The position numbers were made by a program, and so were the translations under genes. Shown piece after piece: positions 1 to 7,118 of a DNA stretch of 30,930 nt. The notes under the pieces are model-generated. The model had not been told where the DNA came from. It saw nothing but the letters and a program-made list of their open reading frames with translations, and made no database searches. This DNA comes from a virus: IMG/VR virus record IMGVR_UViG_3300025076_000087, positions 1 to 30,930 of that record, one strand, 5' to 3'. Position 1 is the stretch's first letter. Every line of letters begins with the position of its first letter.

Positions 1-369
1 ATGATGGAAAAGCAATATAGGGCACTTGCTGCCGCAGTGCTGCATCTATCAGTGGTGGACTTGCAGAGCATGTTTAAAAAGATAATGCGGTTATCAGCAC
101 TCTCTGCTGGCGGAAAACTTGAGGCGTATGTTTATCGCGCCTTGGACGAGGGAAGAGAAGAAGATATTACCTTCACGGCAGATGAAGTGAGTGCCATGCG
201 ATTTTGGGAAAATGGGAGCGAGTGCCGGGAACTATATTTCGATTTGCTTAATATCCCTGAAATCCCAAAAGAAGTAAGGCAGCATTATGATTACTGCTTT
301 GAAAACTACGACAGCCTTCAGAAGAAGCTCACTGAATTGCGGGAAAAAAAAGCGATTAAATCACAGTGA
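1..369 (+). CDS. Hypothetical phage protein, 122 aa
   Basis: I do not recognise this protein. It is small, acidic and apparently soluble, with no signal peptide or membrane segment. Its C-terminus is rich in Lys and Glu and probably helical (about residues 95-120). Two adjacent ATG codons open the window, so the true start could be at 1, at 4, or upstream of the window. Its position just before the HNH endonuclease and packaging genes is usual for small uncharacterised late-gene leaders in Firmicutes siphophages. Its last 17 codons fall inside the first copy of a duplicated block (319-573), and its TGA stop lies within a short palindrome. That the frame is coding is fairly likely; function is unknown. 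Confidence 0.6.
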   Translation: MMEKQYRALAAAVLHLSVVDLQSMFKKIMRLSALSAGGKLEAYVYRALDEGREEDITFTADEVSAMRFWENGSECRELYFDLLNIPEIPKEVRQHYDYCFENYDSLQKKLTELREKKAIKSQ

Positions 370-573
370 TTAAATGCGGTCTTGATAGTGTATTATGGTG
401 AGCAGAGAGGTATCGAAGATGCCAACAATAGCCTTCATGGGAGCATCCTCAGAAGAAGCTTACGGGATTGTATAAAAAAAGGCGATTAAATCACTGTGAT
501 TAAATGCGGTTTTGATAGTGTATTATGGTGAGTAGAGAGGTATCGAAGATAACGAAAATAACCTTCATGGGAG
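319..573. repeat. Imperfect tandem duplication, ~130-bp unit, two copies
   Basis: Two head-to-tail copies start at 319 and 450. The core 352-443 matches 482-573 at a constant offset of 130, with 84 of 92 bases identical by eye. The first 30 bases are weaker and carry a 1-nt length difference. Each copy contains the palindrome AATCAC-N-GTGATT (359-371 and 489-501), which has operator-like form, followed by TATTATGGTGAG. The first copy spans the end of the preceding gene; the second runs into the leader of the HNH gene. Each copy also holds a short open frame beginning MVSREVSK, with no Shine-Dalgarno sequence in front. Nothing else is coded between 370 and 614. Confidence 0.8.
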
Positions 574-614
574 TTTCCCGCGAGGGTTTTTTGTTTACTA
601 GGAGGTCAAACACA

Positions 615-968
615 ATGCCTATTAAACCAAAACGGCCGTGTTCTAATCCCGGCTGCCCAAAGCTGACAGCCGGACGGTTTTGCGAAGAACACGAGAAAGC
701 TGAAGCTAAACGCTACGAACGCTACCAGCGTGACCCGGCAACACACAAGCTCTACGGCAGTGCATGGCGGAAGGTGCGGAAGTGCTTCCTCGCGGCGTAT
801 CCATTGTGCGAGAACTGCTTGCAGTATGGTCGGGTAACACCGGCTCAGGAAGTCCACCACGTCAAGCCGCTCGCACAGGGTGGTACTAACGACTATGAGA
901 ATCTAAGTGCTTTATGTTGTTCTTGCCATTCAGAGATTACCGCTCGCGAAGGTGGGCGTTGGGGCTAG
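615..968 (+). CDS. HNH endonuclease (packaging-associated)
   Basis: A 117-aa HNH nuclease. The N-terminus has the Cys pairs and His of a zinc knuckle (CSNPGCPKL then FCEEHE). The C-terminal half holds the HNH core: CENCLQYG, then EVHHVKPLAQGG and ENLSALCCSCHSEIT. The start is the ATG at 615 because GGAGGT lies at 601-606; the same frame is open 90 nt further upstream but has no ribosome site there. In HK97-like phages an HNH protein next to the terminase genes assists terminase cutting at cos. The gene sits directly before the candidate packaging region and the small terminase, which fits that role. Family assignment is firm; the packaging role is inferred from position. Confidence 0.9.
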   Translation: MPIKPKRPCSNPGCPKLTAGRFCEEHEKAEAKRYERYQRDPATHKLYGSAWRKVRKCFLAAYPLCENCLQYGRVTPAQEVHHVKPLAQGGTNDYENLSALCCSCHSEITAREGGRWG

Positions 969-1082
969 GGCGGTCTAAATCCCTGTATTCAGATAGGAAT
1001 TCAACGGGCGTGGCCCAACGCGTGAAAAAATACCGGTTCAAACGGGGGATTAACCCCCACCACAGCAAGGAGGTGAAGGCGC
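969..1082 (+). other. Spacer between HNH gene and small terminase; candidate cos/packaging region
   Basis: This 114-bp gap carries a perfect inverted repeat GGGGG-ATTAA-CCCCC (1044-1058), an A-rich tract (1025-1030) and the ribosome site AAGGAGGTGA (1068-1077) for the terminase. In many cos phages with HNH-assisted packaging the cohesive-end site lies between these two genes. The inverted repeat makes this stretch the natural candidate, but no cut site can be read from sequence alone. Confidence 0.3.
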
Positions 1083-1670
1083 GTGGCAAAAGACGGAACA
1101 AACAGGGGCGGCCGCCGTGTCCGCGCCGGTGATAAACCGCAGCCCCTTGCGGAAAAAATCACGGCAGGCAAGGCCGCGCGGATTCTGGAAGCCCCGGAAC
1201 TGCCTCCTGAGTCCCAGCTTGAAGCTGGCGAACTAGGTGATGCGGCGGCTTTATCTGGCGAGGATATGCCGGCGCCAAGCGATTATCTTAGCTCAAGGCA
1301 AAAGGACGGCAAGCCGCTTGGCGCGGACGCGCTATTTATTGAAACATGGAGCTGGCTTAAAGAGCGTGGGTGTGAGAAGTTTGTTAACCCCCGGCTGATT
1401 GAAGCATATGCGCAAGCCTTCACGCGCTACATCCAGTGCGAGGAAGCAATCAGCACCTACGGGCTTTTGGGCAAGCACCCGACCACAGGCGGCGCGATGA
1501 GCAGCCCGTTTGTGCAGATGAGCCAGTCATTTCAGAAACAGGCAAATCTCATCTGGTATGAGATTTTTGACATCGTCAAGCAAAACTGCACCACAGCATT
1601 TGTGGGTAATCCGCAGGACGACATAATGGAGGCGCTACTCTCCGGGAGGAAAGGGAGGAAGGACAAATGA
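1083..1670 (+). CDS. terS: Phage terminase small subunit, P27 family
   Basis: A 195-aa protein. The basic N-terminus (MAKDGTNRGGRRVRAGDKP) is typical of P27-type small terminases. The middle and C-terminal part is the helical P27 domain, with FIETWSWLKERGC, RLIEAYAQAFTRYIQCEEAI and a late segment containing SPFVQMSQSF. It binds the packaging site and presents DNA to the large subunit. The GTG start at 1083 is set by AAGGAGGTGA at 1068-1077. The stop overlaps the next gene's start (ATGA at 1667-1670). The large subunit lies about 10 kb downstream, because methyltransferases, an IS element, the amidoligase module and a cargo cassette are interposed. Confidence 0.88.
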   Translation: MAKDGTNRGGRRVRAGDKPQPLAEKITAGKAARILEAPELPPESQLEAGELGDAAALSGEDMPAPSDYLSSRQKDGKPLGADALFIETWSWLKERGCEKFVNPRLIEAYAQAFTRYIQCEEAISTYGLLGKHPTTGGAMSSPFVQMSQSFQKQANLIWYEIFDIVKQNCTTAFVGNPQDDIMEALLSGRKGRKDK

Positions 1671-2911
1671 TACTTGCCAAGCGGTCTGAAATAGTAAAAA
1701 TTGATAAAATTGTGCCGTATGCTCGAAACGCCAGAACGCACAGCAAAGAGCAAATAGCTCAGATACGTGCCAGCTTTCGTGAATTCGGTGTGGTCGCGCC
1801 GCTGGTTGTTGATGAGAAATACAATCTGCTCGTAGGGCATGGGCGACTTGTTGCGGCTCGTGCCGAGGGACTAAATGAGCTTACTTGCATTGTGGTTGAG
1901 CACCTGACCGAAGCACAGAAGCGAGCATATATCATTGCCGACAACCGCCTTGCCCTAAATGCCGGCTGGGACGCGGAGATGTTGGCAGTAGAGATTGCCG
2001 ATTTGCAAGGTGCTGATTTTGACATTTCGCTCCTTGGCTTTGATGACGCGGAACTGAACAACTTGATGGGAGGCGCTGAGGAAGTCAAAGACGACGACTT
2101 CGACGTGGACAAGGCGATAAGCAATCCGCCGTTTGCTTTAACAGGTGATCTTTGGACGCTCGGACGACATCGAATGTTCGTAGGAGACGCGACGAAGGCA
2201 GAAGACGTTTCTCGGTTGATGGAAGGTAGGAGGGCGAACCTCCTGCTAACCGACCCACCATATGGAGTATCATACGAGGGAAAAGCTGGAAAGATCGCAA
2301 ATGACGATCTGCGGGGTGAAGCATTATACCAATTTCTGCTTGCTGCGTTCACAACTGCCGAGGCGGCGCTTGATGACGAGGGCAGTGCATATGTATTTCA
2401 CGCAGATACCGGGGGAGAAATCTTCCGACGGGCGTTCCGCGAGGCTGGATTCAAGTTGTCCGGTACGTGCGTTTGGGTCAAGCCGAGCTTGGTGCTTGGC
2501 CGTTCACCGTACCAATGGCGCCATGAACCCTGCCTTTTTGGATGGAAAGTAAAGGGCAAGCACAAGTGGTACTCCGATCGGAAACAGACCACAATTTGGA
2601 ATTTTGACAAGTCTTCAAAGAATAATATTCATTGTACAATGAAGCCTGTTCCACTGCTCGCGTATCCAATCAAAAACAGCAGCACTGCAAACAACATCGT
2701 GCTCGATCTGTTTTCAGGGAGTTTTTCAACCGGGATGGCTTGCGAGCAATCCAATCGTATCTGCTACGCAATGGAAATTGACACGAAATACGCAAGTGCC
2801 AGTATTAAACGATTTCACGAAAGTTTTCCTGATCAGGCAATTACATTCGAGCGCAAAGGAAAGAGAGTGACATTCGAGGAGGTGCGCTTAATATTAAAAC
2901 CCTCCAATTGA
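1667..2911 (+). CDS. ParB-like/DNA N-methyltransferase fusion (N6-A or N4-C)
   Basis: A 414-aa protein. Residues ~8-95 form a ParB/Srx-like nuclease-fold domain (KIVPYARNARTH, LLVGHGRLVAAR), and ~190-380 an SAM-dependent DNA methyltransferase of the beta class. Catalytic motif IV is DPPYG at 196-200. The region normally reading HPTMKP is HCTMKP (322-327), and the SAM-binding motif normally D-x-F-x-G-S-G-S/T reads DLFSGSFSTG (347-356), with Phe in place of a conserved Gly. Phages use such enzymes to protect their DNA from restriction. The gene overlaps the small terminase by 4 nt and the next gene by about 19 nt. Family is sure; the two motif changes leave activity uncertain. Confidence 0.92.
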   Translation: MILAKRSEIVKIDKIVPYARNARTHSKEQIAQIRASFREFGVVAPLVVDEKYNLLVGHGRLVAARAEGLNELTCIVVEHLTEAQKRAYIIADNRLALNAGWDAEMLAVEIADLQGADFDISLLGFDDAELNNLMGGAEEVKDDDFDVDKAISNPPFALTGDLWTLGRHRMFVGDATKAEDVSRLMEGRRANLLLTDPPYGVSYEGKAGKIANDDLRGEALYQFLLAAFTTAEAALDDEGSAYVFHADTGGEIFRRAFREAGFKLSGTCVWVKPSLVLGRSPYQWRHEPCLFGWKVKGKHKWYSDRKQTTIWNFDKSSKNNIHCTMKPVPLLAYPIKNSSTANNIVLDLFSGSFSTGMACEQSNRICYAMEIDTKYASASIKRFHESFPDQAITFERKGKRVTFEEVRLILKPSN

Positions 2912-3504
2912 CGCGGGGAAAATGCGTGATAGTGGACGATGAGGATTTTGAGATATTGAGCGGATTTAACTGGGCATTTAAGCCCAACAATTATCAGTCC
3001 AGGGGATACGCAATTCGCAGCTTGCCCCGGCAACGTGGAAAACCACGACACACGCTCTCAATGCATCGCCAAATTCTTGAGGTTAATGATGATGTGAAAA
3101 CAGACCACATAAACGGAAACGGTTTAGACAATCGTCGCGCCAACCTTCGTATAGCGACCACTCAGACAAACGCGTTCAATCGAGGCAAACCTAACGTAGT
3201 GTGTACATCAAAGTACAAAGGCGTTTTGCGACGTAAGGGAAAGAACGTTTGGGAGACGAGAATTAAGTATAACGATAAAGCAATACATCTTGGCGTTTTC
3301 CTAACAGAGCGAGAAGGCGCTATGGCATACAATTATGCCGCTCAACTTATGTTTGGAGAATTTGCCAGATTAAACGAGAATGTGCCGGAACCTTCACAAA
3401 ATGTAAAGATGAGGGTTTATGAACGGTGCATGAACATGGTTGTCCGTCGAAACTGGCGTCCGGTAACGGGCGTTTTTTCTTTTGGAATTGAGGATTCAAG
3501 ATGA
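2893..3504 (+). CDS. HNH endonuclease with AP2 DNA-binding domain (homing type)
   Basis: An HNH_3 domain at about residues 65-100 (DHINGNGLDNRRANLRI, then TQTNAFNR) is followed by an AP2/ERF-type domain (YKGVLRRKGK ... IHLGVFLTEREGAMAYNYAAQLMFGEFARLN). This pairing is typical of free-standing homing endonucleases in phages. Relatives usually begin M-K-x-I-x-L-T-x-G-K-x-x-x-VDDEDF; here the frame reads I-K-T-L-Q-L-T-R-G-K, with ATT at 2893 placed 9 nt after GAGGAGGTG (2875-2883). I therefore take ATT as the start. TTG at 2908 is the first conventional alternative but has no ribosome site. The gene overlaps the methyltransferase upstream and, by 4 nt, the one downstream. About 30 residues follow the AP2 domain with no recognisable match. 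Confidence 0.82.
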   Translation: MKTLQLTRGKCVIVDDEDFEILSGFNWAFKPNNYQSRGYAIRSLPRQRGKPRHTLSMHRQILEVNDDVKTDHINGNGLDNRRANLRIATTQTNAFNRGKPNVVCTSKYKGVLRRKGKNVWETRIKYNDKAIHLGVFLTEREGAMAYNYAAQLMFGEFARLNENVPEPSQNVKMRVYERCMNMVVRRNWRPVTGVFSFGIEDSR

Positions 3505-5423
3505 ATAGACAGCTTACCCTCGGCTCGCTTTTTGACGGCTCGGGCGGCTTCCCGCTTGGGGCCGTTTTAAATGGGATCATACCGGTCTGGGCCTCAGAGA
3601 TAGAACCTTTCCCAATAAGGGTTACAACCAAGCGCCTGCCAACTATGCGGCATTACGGCGATATCAATAAAATAGACGGCGCACTCATTCCGCCTGTGGA
3701 CATCATCACGGCGGGATTTTGCTGTCAGGATTTATCCGTGGCTGGCAAACGCGCCGGGCTTCAAGGTGCAAGGTCAGGGCTGTTTTACCAGATACCTCGG
3801 ATCATTAAAGAGATGCTCGCCGCTACCGACAACGAATACCCGAAGTTCGCCGTGCTGGAGAACGTGCCGGGTATGTACTCAAGCAATAATGGCTTGGATT
3901 TTCAGGAGGTACTCAATGAACTCATTAAAATTAAAGACAAAACCCTGTCAGTACCTTTGCCTGAAAAGAGCAAATGGTCAACTAGCGGCGAGATTGTGGA
4001 AGACGGTTTCTCAGTCGGTTGGCGAACGCTTGATGCTCAATTTTGGGGAGTCGCCCAGCGCCGCCGCCGTTGTTACATTGTCATCGATTTTACAGGCGAA
4101 CGTGCCGGAAAAATACTATTTGACGAGTCGCGCCTGTCAGGGAATCCTCCGCAGGGCGGGTTCCCGTGGCAAACAACTGCCGGAGGTCTTGCGGCTGGCT
4201 CTGGAAGCCCAGTCAGCGTCTTAAACGACCAAGGCGGCGCCTATATGTCAGTCACGGAAGAAATAACCGCTACACTCCGCGCCGAGGAACACGGGCATCA
4301 GCCTATCGTGTTCGAGCCGGGAGCAGCATCGAGGCTTGGCGGCCATGTGTGGCAAGGCGAACCCACCGGCGCGCTCCGTGCCGACATGGGCGACAATCAA
4401 CTGGCAGTAGTGATAGAAAACCATCCCACCGATTCAAGAATAAAAATTGACGAGAGCGGAACGGTGCAAACCCTCACGGAACGTATGGGAACCGGCGGCG
4501 GCAATGTCCCGCTCGTTATGAACGAGAGACAGTATGCCTTGACGGTCGGTGAGGACGTGGCAGACACCCTCACCTGCATGGACTTCAAGGGAACGCAGTG
4601 TGTATTTGAGACGAAAACTCTGAAAATCTGTTGCGGCTGCAAAGGAGGTGGCAATGGTGCGCTCATCCAAGACAATAAATCGGCGACGCTGTCCACAAGC
4701 AACGAGCAGACCGTGTTCGTGCCGAAGGTTTACGGCATCTGTTCCAAAGACAGCAATTCCATGAAATCGGCAAACCCGCACAGCGGTATTTATGAAGCGG
4801 AAACTTCCCGAACGCTGGATAAAAACGGCGGCAACCCAGCCTGCAATCAGGGTGGCATTGCTGTTGTGGAGCCTGTGGTGTTTACGCAGAACCAGCAACA
4901 GACATATATCTTGCAAGGAAGTATGATTGGGCGCGAAGAAAAGAACGGCCCGCAGGGTGATGGCATAAATGAGGATGTGTGTTTTACTCTTAATACTGTT
5001 GACCGCCATGCCACGGTCTATTCCATGACCACGTGCTGTTTCCCCTCTGTGTATGAAGAAAAAGCATCCACGCTGATGGCGCGGGACTATAAGGACACGC
5101 AAATGGTGAACCGATCGCATTACATTATCCGCAGACTCACCCCGACCGAGTGCGCCTTGCTTCAAGGCTTCCCGCCAGATTGGTGTGCGGGGCTTGGAAC
5201 AATTGAGCCAGCCGATGGGGATATCGCTTTTTGGTCGGAGGTCTGGGAAACCCACCGTCTTACTATGGGTACATCTACGAAATCAAAGAGCCGTAACCAG
5301 ATAGTCAAATGGTTAAAAGACCCATGTAGCGATGCGGCGGCTTATAAAATGTGGGGTAACGGCGTGGCTTTACCGTGCGTGGTATTTGTCCTCGGCGGGA
5401 TTGTGTCATACACACAAGGGTAA
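3501..5423 (+). CDS. DNA (cytosine-5-)-methyltransferase
   Basis: A 640-aa C5-cytosine methyltransferase. Motif I is LFDGSGGFPLGA (10-21); motif IV is GFCCQDLSVAG (72-82) with catalytic Cys75; motif VI is ENV (120-122); motif VIII is QRRRR (186-190). Motifs IX and X are near the C-terminus (RRLTPTECALLQGFPPDW and MWGNGVALP). The usual Pro before the catalytic Cys is replaced by Cys. About residues 250-550, the target-recognition region, is long and made of repeated units of a 'T-L-x-x' turn followed some 10-20 residues later by a hydrophobic V-V/V-F strand; I count about eight. It overlaps the preceding gene by 4 nt. Its likely role is self-protection of phage DNA. Recognition sequence cannot be read. 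Confidence 0.93.
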   Translation: MNRQLTLGSLFDGSGGFPLGAVLNGIIPVWASEIEPFPIRVTTKRLPTMRHYGDINKIDGALIPPVDIITAGFCCQDLSVAGKRAGLQGARSGLFYQIPRIIKEMLAATDNEYPKFAVLENVPGMYSSNNGLDFQEVLNELIKIKDKTLSVPLPEKSKWSTSGEIVEDGFSVGWRTLDAQFWGVAQRRRRCYIVIDFTGERAGKILFDESRLSGNPPQGGFPWQTTAGGLAAGSGSPVSVLNDQGGAYMSVTEEITATLRAEEHGHQPIVFEPGAASRLGGHVWQGEPTGALRADMGDNQLAVVIENHPTDSRIKIDESGTVQTLTERMGTGGGNVPLVMNERQYALTVGEDVADTLTCMDFKGTQCVFETKTLKICCGCKGGGNGALIQDNKSATLSTSNEQTVFVPKVYGICSKDSNSMKSANPHSGIYEAETSRTLDKNGGNPACNQGGIAVVEPVVFTQNQQQTYILQGSMIGREEKNGPQGDGINEDVCFTLNTVDRHATVYSMTTCCFPSVYEEKASTLMARDYKDTQMVNRSHYIIRRLTPTECALLQGFPPDWCAGLGTIEPADGDIAFWSEVWETHRLTMGTSTKSKSRNQIVKWLKDPCSDAAAYKMWGNGVALPCVVFVLGGIVSYTQG

Positions 5424-5462
5424 GTGGCTGCTTTTCCTTGATATTTATTATCACATAATCTC

Positions 5463-5488
5463 TTGCTATTATAGCCTTCTTAAGTGAT
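5463..5488 (+). promoter_or_regulatory. Left half of a phage control region, cut by the IS element
   Basis: These 26 bases match 8307-8332, upstream of the amidoligase, at 20 of 26 positions, beginning with the identical TTGCTATTA and ending AAGTGAT against GAGTGAT. Sequence on the far side of the IS (from 7119, ATATGTAATCACCGGAAGG) resumes the match to 8333 onward. The region therefore looks like a regulatory leader of the 7181 gene that the IS separated. The gap 5424-5462, after the methyltransferase stop, holds nothing else I recognise. Confidence 0.5.
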
Positions 5489-5559
5489 CTGCCATGAAAT
5501 AAATTACACAATAACGAATGAAACCTGTTCTTGCAACTCACGACATAGTAAAATTGAAT

Positions 5560-5705
5560 GGCAGGATAATGTCGACATTTATCTAAGATTCTGAACTTGT
5601 AAGTGATCTTGACAGGGCTTGCTTTGGAGCACAGTTACATGTTGCCCTTTGCGTAATTCGCTAAGGAATAGCACGAGTATTATATTTCAAATTTCTCTTA
5701 GCAAG
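5560..5705 (+). ncRNA. Candidate IS110 bridge RNA (seekRNA)
   Basis: Limits are approximate. A first hairpin, GATAAT-GTCGAC-ATTTATC, lies at 5565-5583. A target-type segment follows: TAAGTGAT at 5600-5607 is identical to the host bases left of the insertion (5481-5488), and TTACATGT at 5635-5642 can pair with the host bases on the right (ATATGTAA, 7119-7126, one G-T wobble). Between them TGCT-TTGG-AGCA (5620-5631) can form a stem-loop. A donor-type loop follows, closed by GCTAAG (5660-5665) and CTTAGC (5697-5702) and containing GTATTATAT (5677-5685), identical to the IS right end (7112-7120). The order left-target, right-target, left-donor is that known for IS621. The right-donor guide is weak (CAAAT, 5688-5692, 4 of 5 pairs). 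Confidence 0.6.
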
Positions 5706-5740
5706 CCATTCTGCATATTATATTTAAGGGGATTGATAAT

Positions 5741-6982
5741 ATGCGAGATTTATTGGAAGTATGTTGCGGATTAGATGTACACAAGGAGGCTGTAGTGGCT
5801 TGCCTGCTTAAGGGAACGCTGGATCAGGAGCCAACGTCGGAGATTAGAGAATTCCCCACATTGCTAAGCGGTTTGGAAATGTTAAAATCATGGTTAATTG
5901 AGAATAAATGCCGCGAAGTAGCAATGGAAAGCACAGGTGTTTACTGGTTTCCAATTTACAATGTTTTGGAAGCAGTATTTGAGGAAGAAGGCGGCATTCA
6001 TATGACGGTAAGCAATCCACGTCACATGAAGAATGTCCCCGGCAAAAAGACGGATGTCAACGACGCCAAGTGGATTGCTAGTTTGCTTCGTGCGGGATTA
6101 TTGAATGCAAGTTATATACCGCCAAGGCAGGTTCGTGAACTTCGTGACTGGACACGTTATCGCAAGACTATTGTACAGGAGATGACCGGTCACAAAAATC
6201 GGGTGGAGAAATATTTACAGCAGTGCGGTTTCAAGCTGTCCACTTTTTTGAGCGATATTTTTGGACAGTCTGGCATGTCGTTGATTCATAAGCTTTGCGA
6301 GGTGGGATATATTTCGCCAGATGATGTTCTATCTCATTTGCGTGGTACAGCAAGAAATAAGCTTGAAGATATTAAGCTAGCTGTGAACGGTCGCTTAACT
6401 GAGCATGAACGGAGTTTTTTATCTCTACTGACACGTAATCTTGCGAACTGCCTTCAGGAGATTGCAGAAATTGAAGCGAAAGTTATGGAGTGTGCCGGAC
6501 AATTTGATGCAGCTATTCGCTTGGTGGAGACAGTCCCTGGCGTACAGCGTTTAACAGCAGTTACGATTATTTCCGAGCTTGGGACAAACTTGAGAATGTT
6601 CCCGACTGCGGGGCATCTTTGTTCTTGGGCTGGTATGTGTCCGGGTAATAACGAGAGCGCTGGAAAGAAAAAATCCACTCGGTTGTCAAAAGGTAACATA
6701 CATCTTAAAAGTGTCCTCTGTCAATGTGCGTGGGCAGCAACACGAAGTAAAAAGACATATCTGCGTGACTGGTATTGGAAGCTTAGCCGTCGAAGAGGGA
6801 TGAAGAAAGCAGTTATTGCACTTGGGCGTAAGCTTCTAACAATCATTTACCATATGCTCACCACAGGCGAATTGTATGACGAAGATCGTTACGGAAGTGC
6901 AAAAAATAAGCAGGAAGAAATCCGAAAAAATAGACTTATTGCTGAAGCACAAAAACTTGGATTGAAGTTCGTTCCCGCATAA
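5741..6982 (+). CDS. IS110-family transposase/recombinase
   Basis: A 413-aa RNA-guided DEDD recombinase. The N-terminal RuvC-like domain shows the four acidic residues in context: CCGLDVHK (Asp12), AMESTGVYW (Glu63) and KKTDVNDAKW (Asp105, Asp108). The C-terminal transposase_20 domain has VETVPGVQRLTAVTIISELG (263-282) and a serine-bearing segment LCSWAGMCPGNNESAGKKKS (293-312), where Ser306 is the likely nucleophile. Both catalytic domains look intact, and the length is at the upper end for the family. The start is ATG 5741, preceded by AAGGGG about 10 nt upstream. It acts with the bridge RNA encoded just upstream. It is unrelated to the phage programme. Confidence 0.95.
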   Translation: MRDLLEVCCGLDVHKEAVVACLLKGTLDQEPTSEIREFPTLLSGLEMLKSWLIENKCREVAMESTGVYWFPIYNVLEAVFEEEGGIHMTVSNPRHMKNVPGKKTDVNDAKWIASLLRAGLLNASYIPPRQVRELRDWTRYRKTIVQEMTGHKNRVEKYLQQCGFKLSTFLSDIFGQSGMSLIHKLCEVGYISPDDVLSHLRGTARNKLEDIKLAVNGRLTEHERSFLSLLTRNLANCLQEIAEIEAKVMECAGQFDAAIRLVETVPGVQRLTAVTIISELGTNLRMFPTAGHLCSWAGMCPGNNESAGKKKSTRLSKGNIHLKSVLCQCAWAATRSKKTYLRDWYWKLSRRRGMKKAVIALGRKLLTIIYHMLTTGELYDEDRYGSAKNKQEEIRKNRLIAEAQKLGLKFVPA

Positions 6983-7054
6983 AGTATTCACAATCAATAA
7001 TTCAACATCCTGATATATGGCGGGTATTTCGTCGTTGATACCGGTCTATTTGTC

Positions 7055-7083
7055 TTGACTTCGTTTCATTAGTACGCCTTAAT
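7055..7083 (+). promoter_or_regulatory. Possible outward-facing promoter in IS right end
   Basis: TTGACT (7055-7060) is followed after 17 nt by CTTAAT (7078-7083, four of six consensus bases). It points toward the 7181 gene, whose own control region the IS interrupts. Only the spacing and the -35 box support it. Confidence 0.3.
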
Positions 7084-7118
7084 GTGTACGAGGGCTGGTG
7101 GGTATGGTTTCGTATTAT

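Noticed and set aside
395-475. 26-codon frame beginning MVSREVSK in the first duplicated unit
   Set aside because: There is no Shine-Dalgarno sequence, and the similar frame in the second unit merely runs into the HNH leader; conservation follows from the duplication.
914-1132. 72-aa plus-strand frame across the HNH/small-terminase gap
   Set aside because: It overlaps both true genes in another frame and has no ribosome site; the gap is better read as non-coding.
4434-5255. 273-aa open frame on the minus strand
   Set aside because: It lies wholly inside the C5-methyltransferase, whose motifs and ATGA coupling are secure; its product has no recognisable domain.
5489-5490. CT as the IS110 recombination core (left guide match extends to TAAGTGATCT)
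   Set aside because: No CT stands at the matching place on the right, whereas AT is present at both junctions and is covered by the proposed guides; the two extra matching bases are taken as chance.
5715-5725. Second ATATTATATTT run as an alternative donor guide
   Set aside because: It lies outside the GCTAAG/CTTAGC loop and next to the transposase start; AT-rich similarity only.
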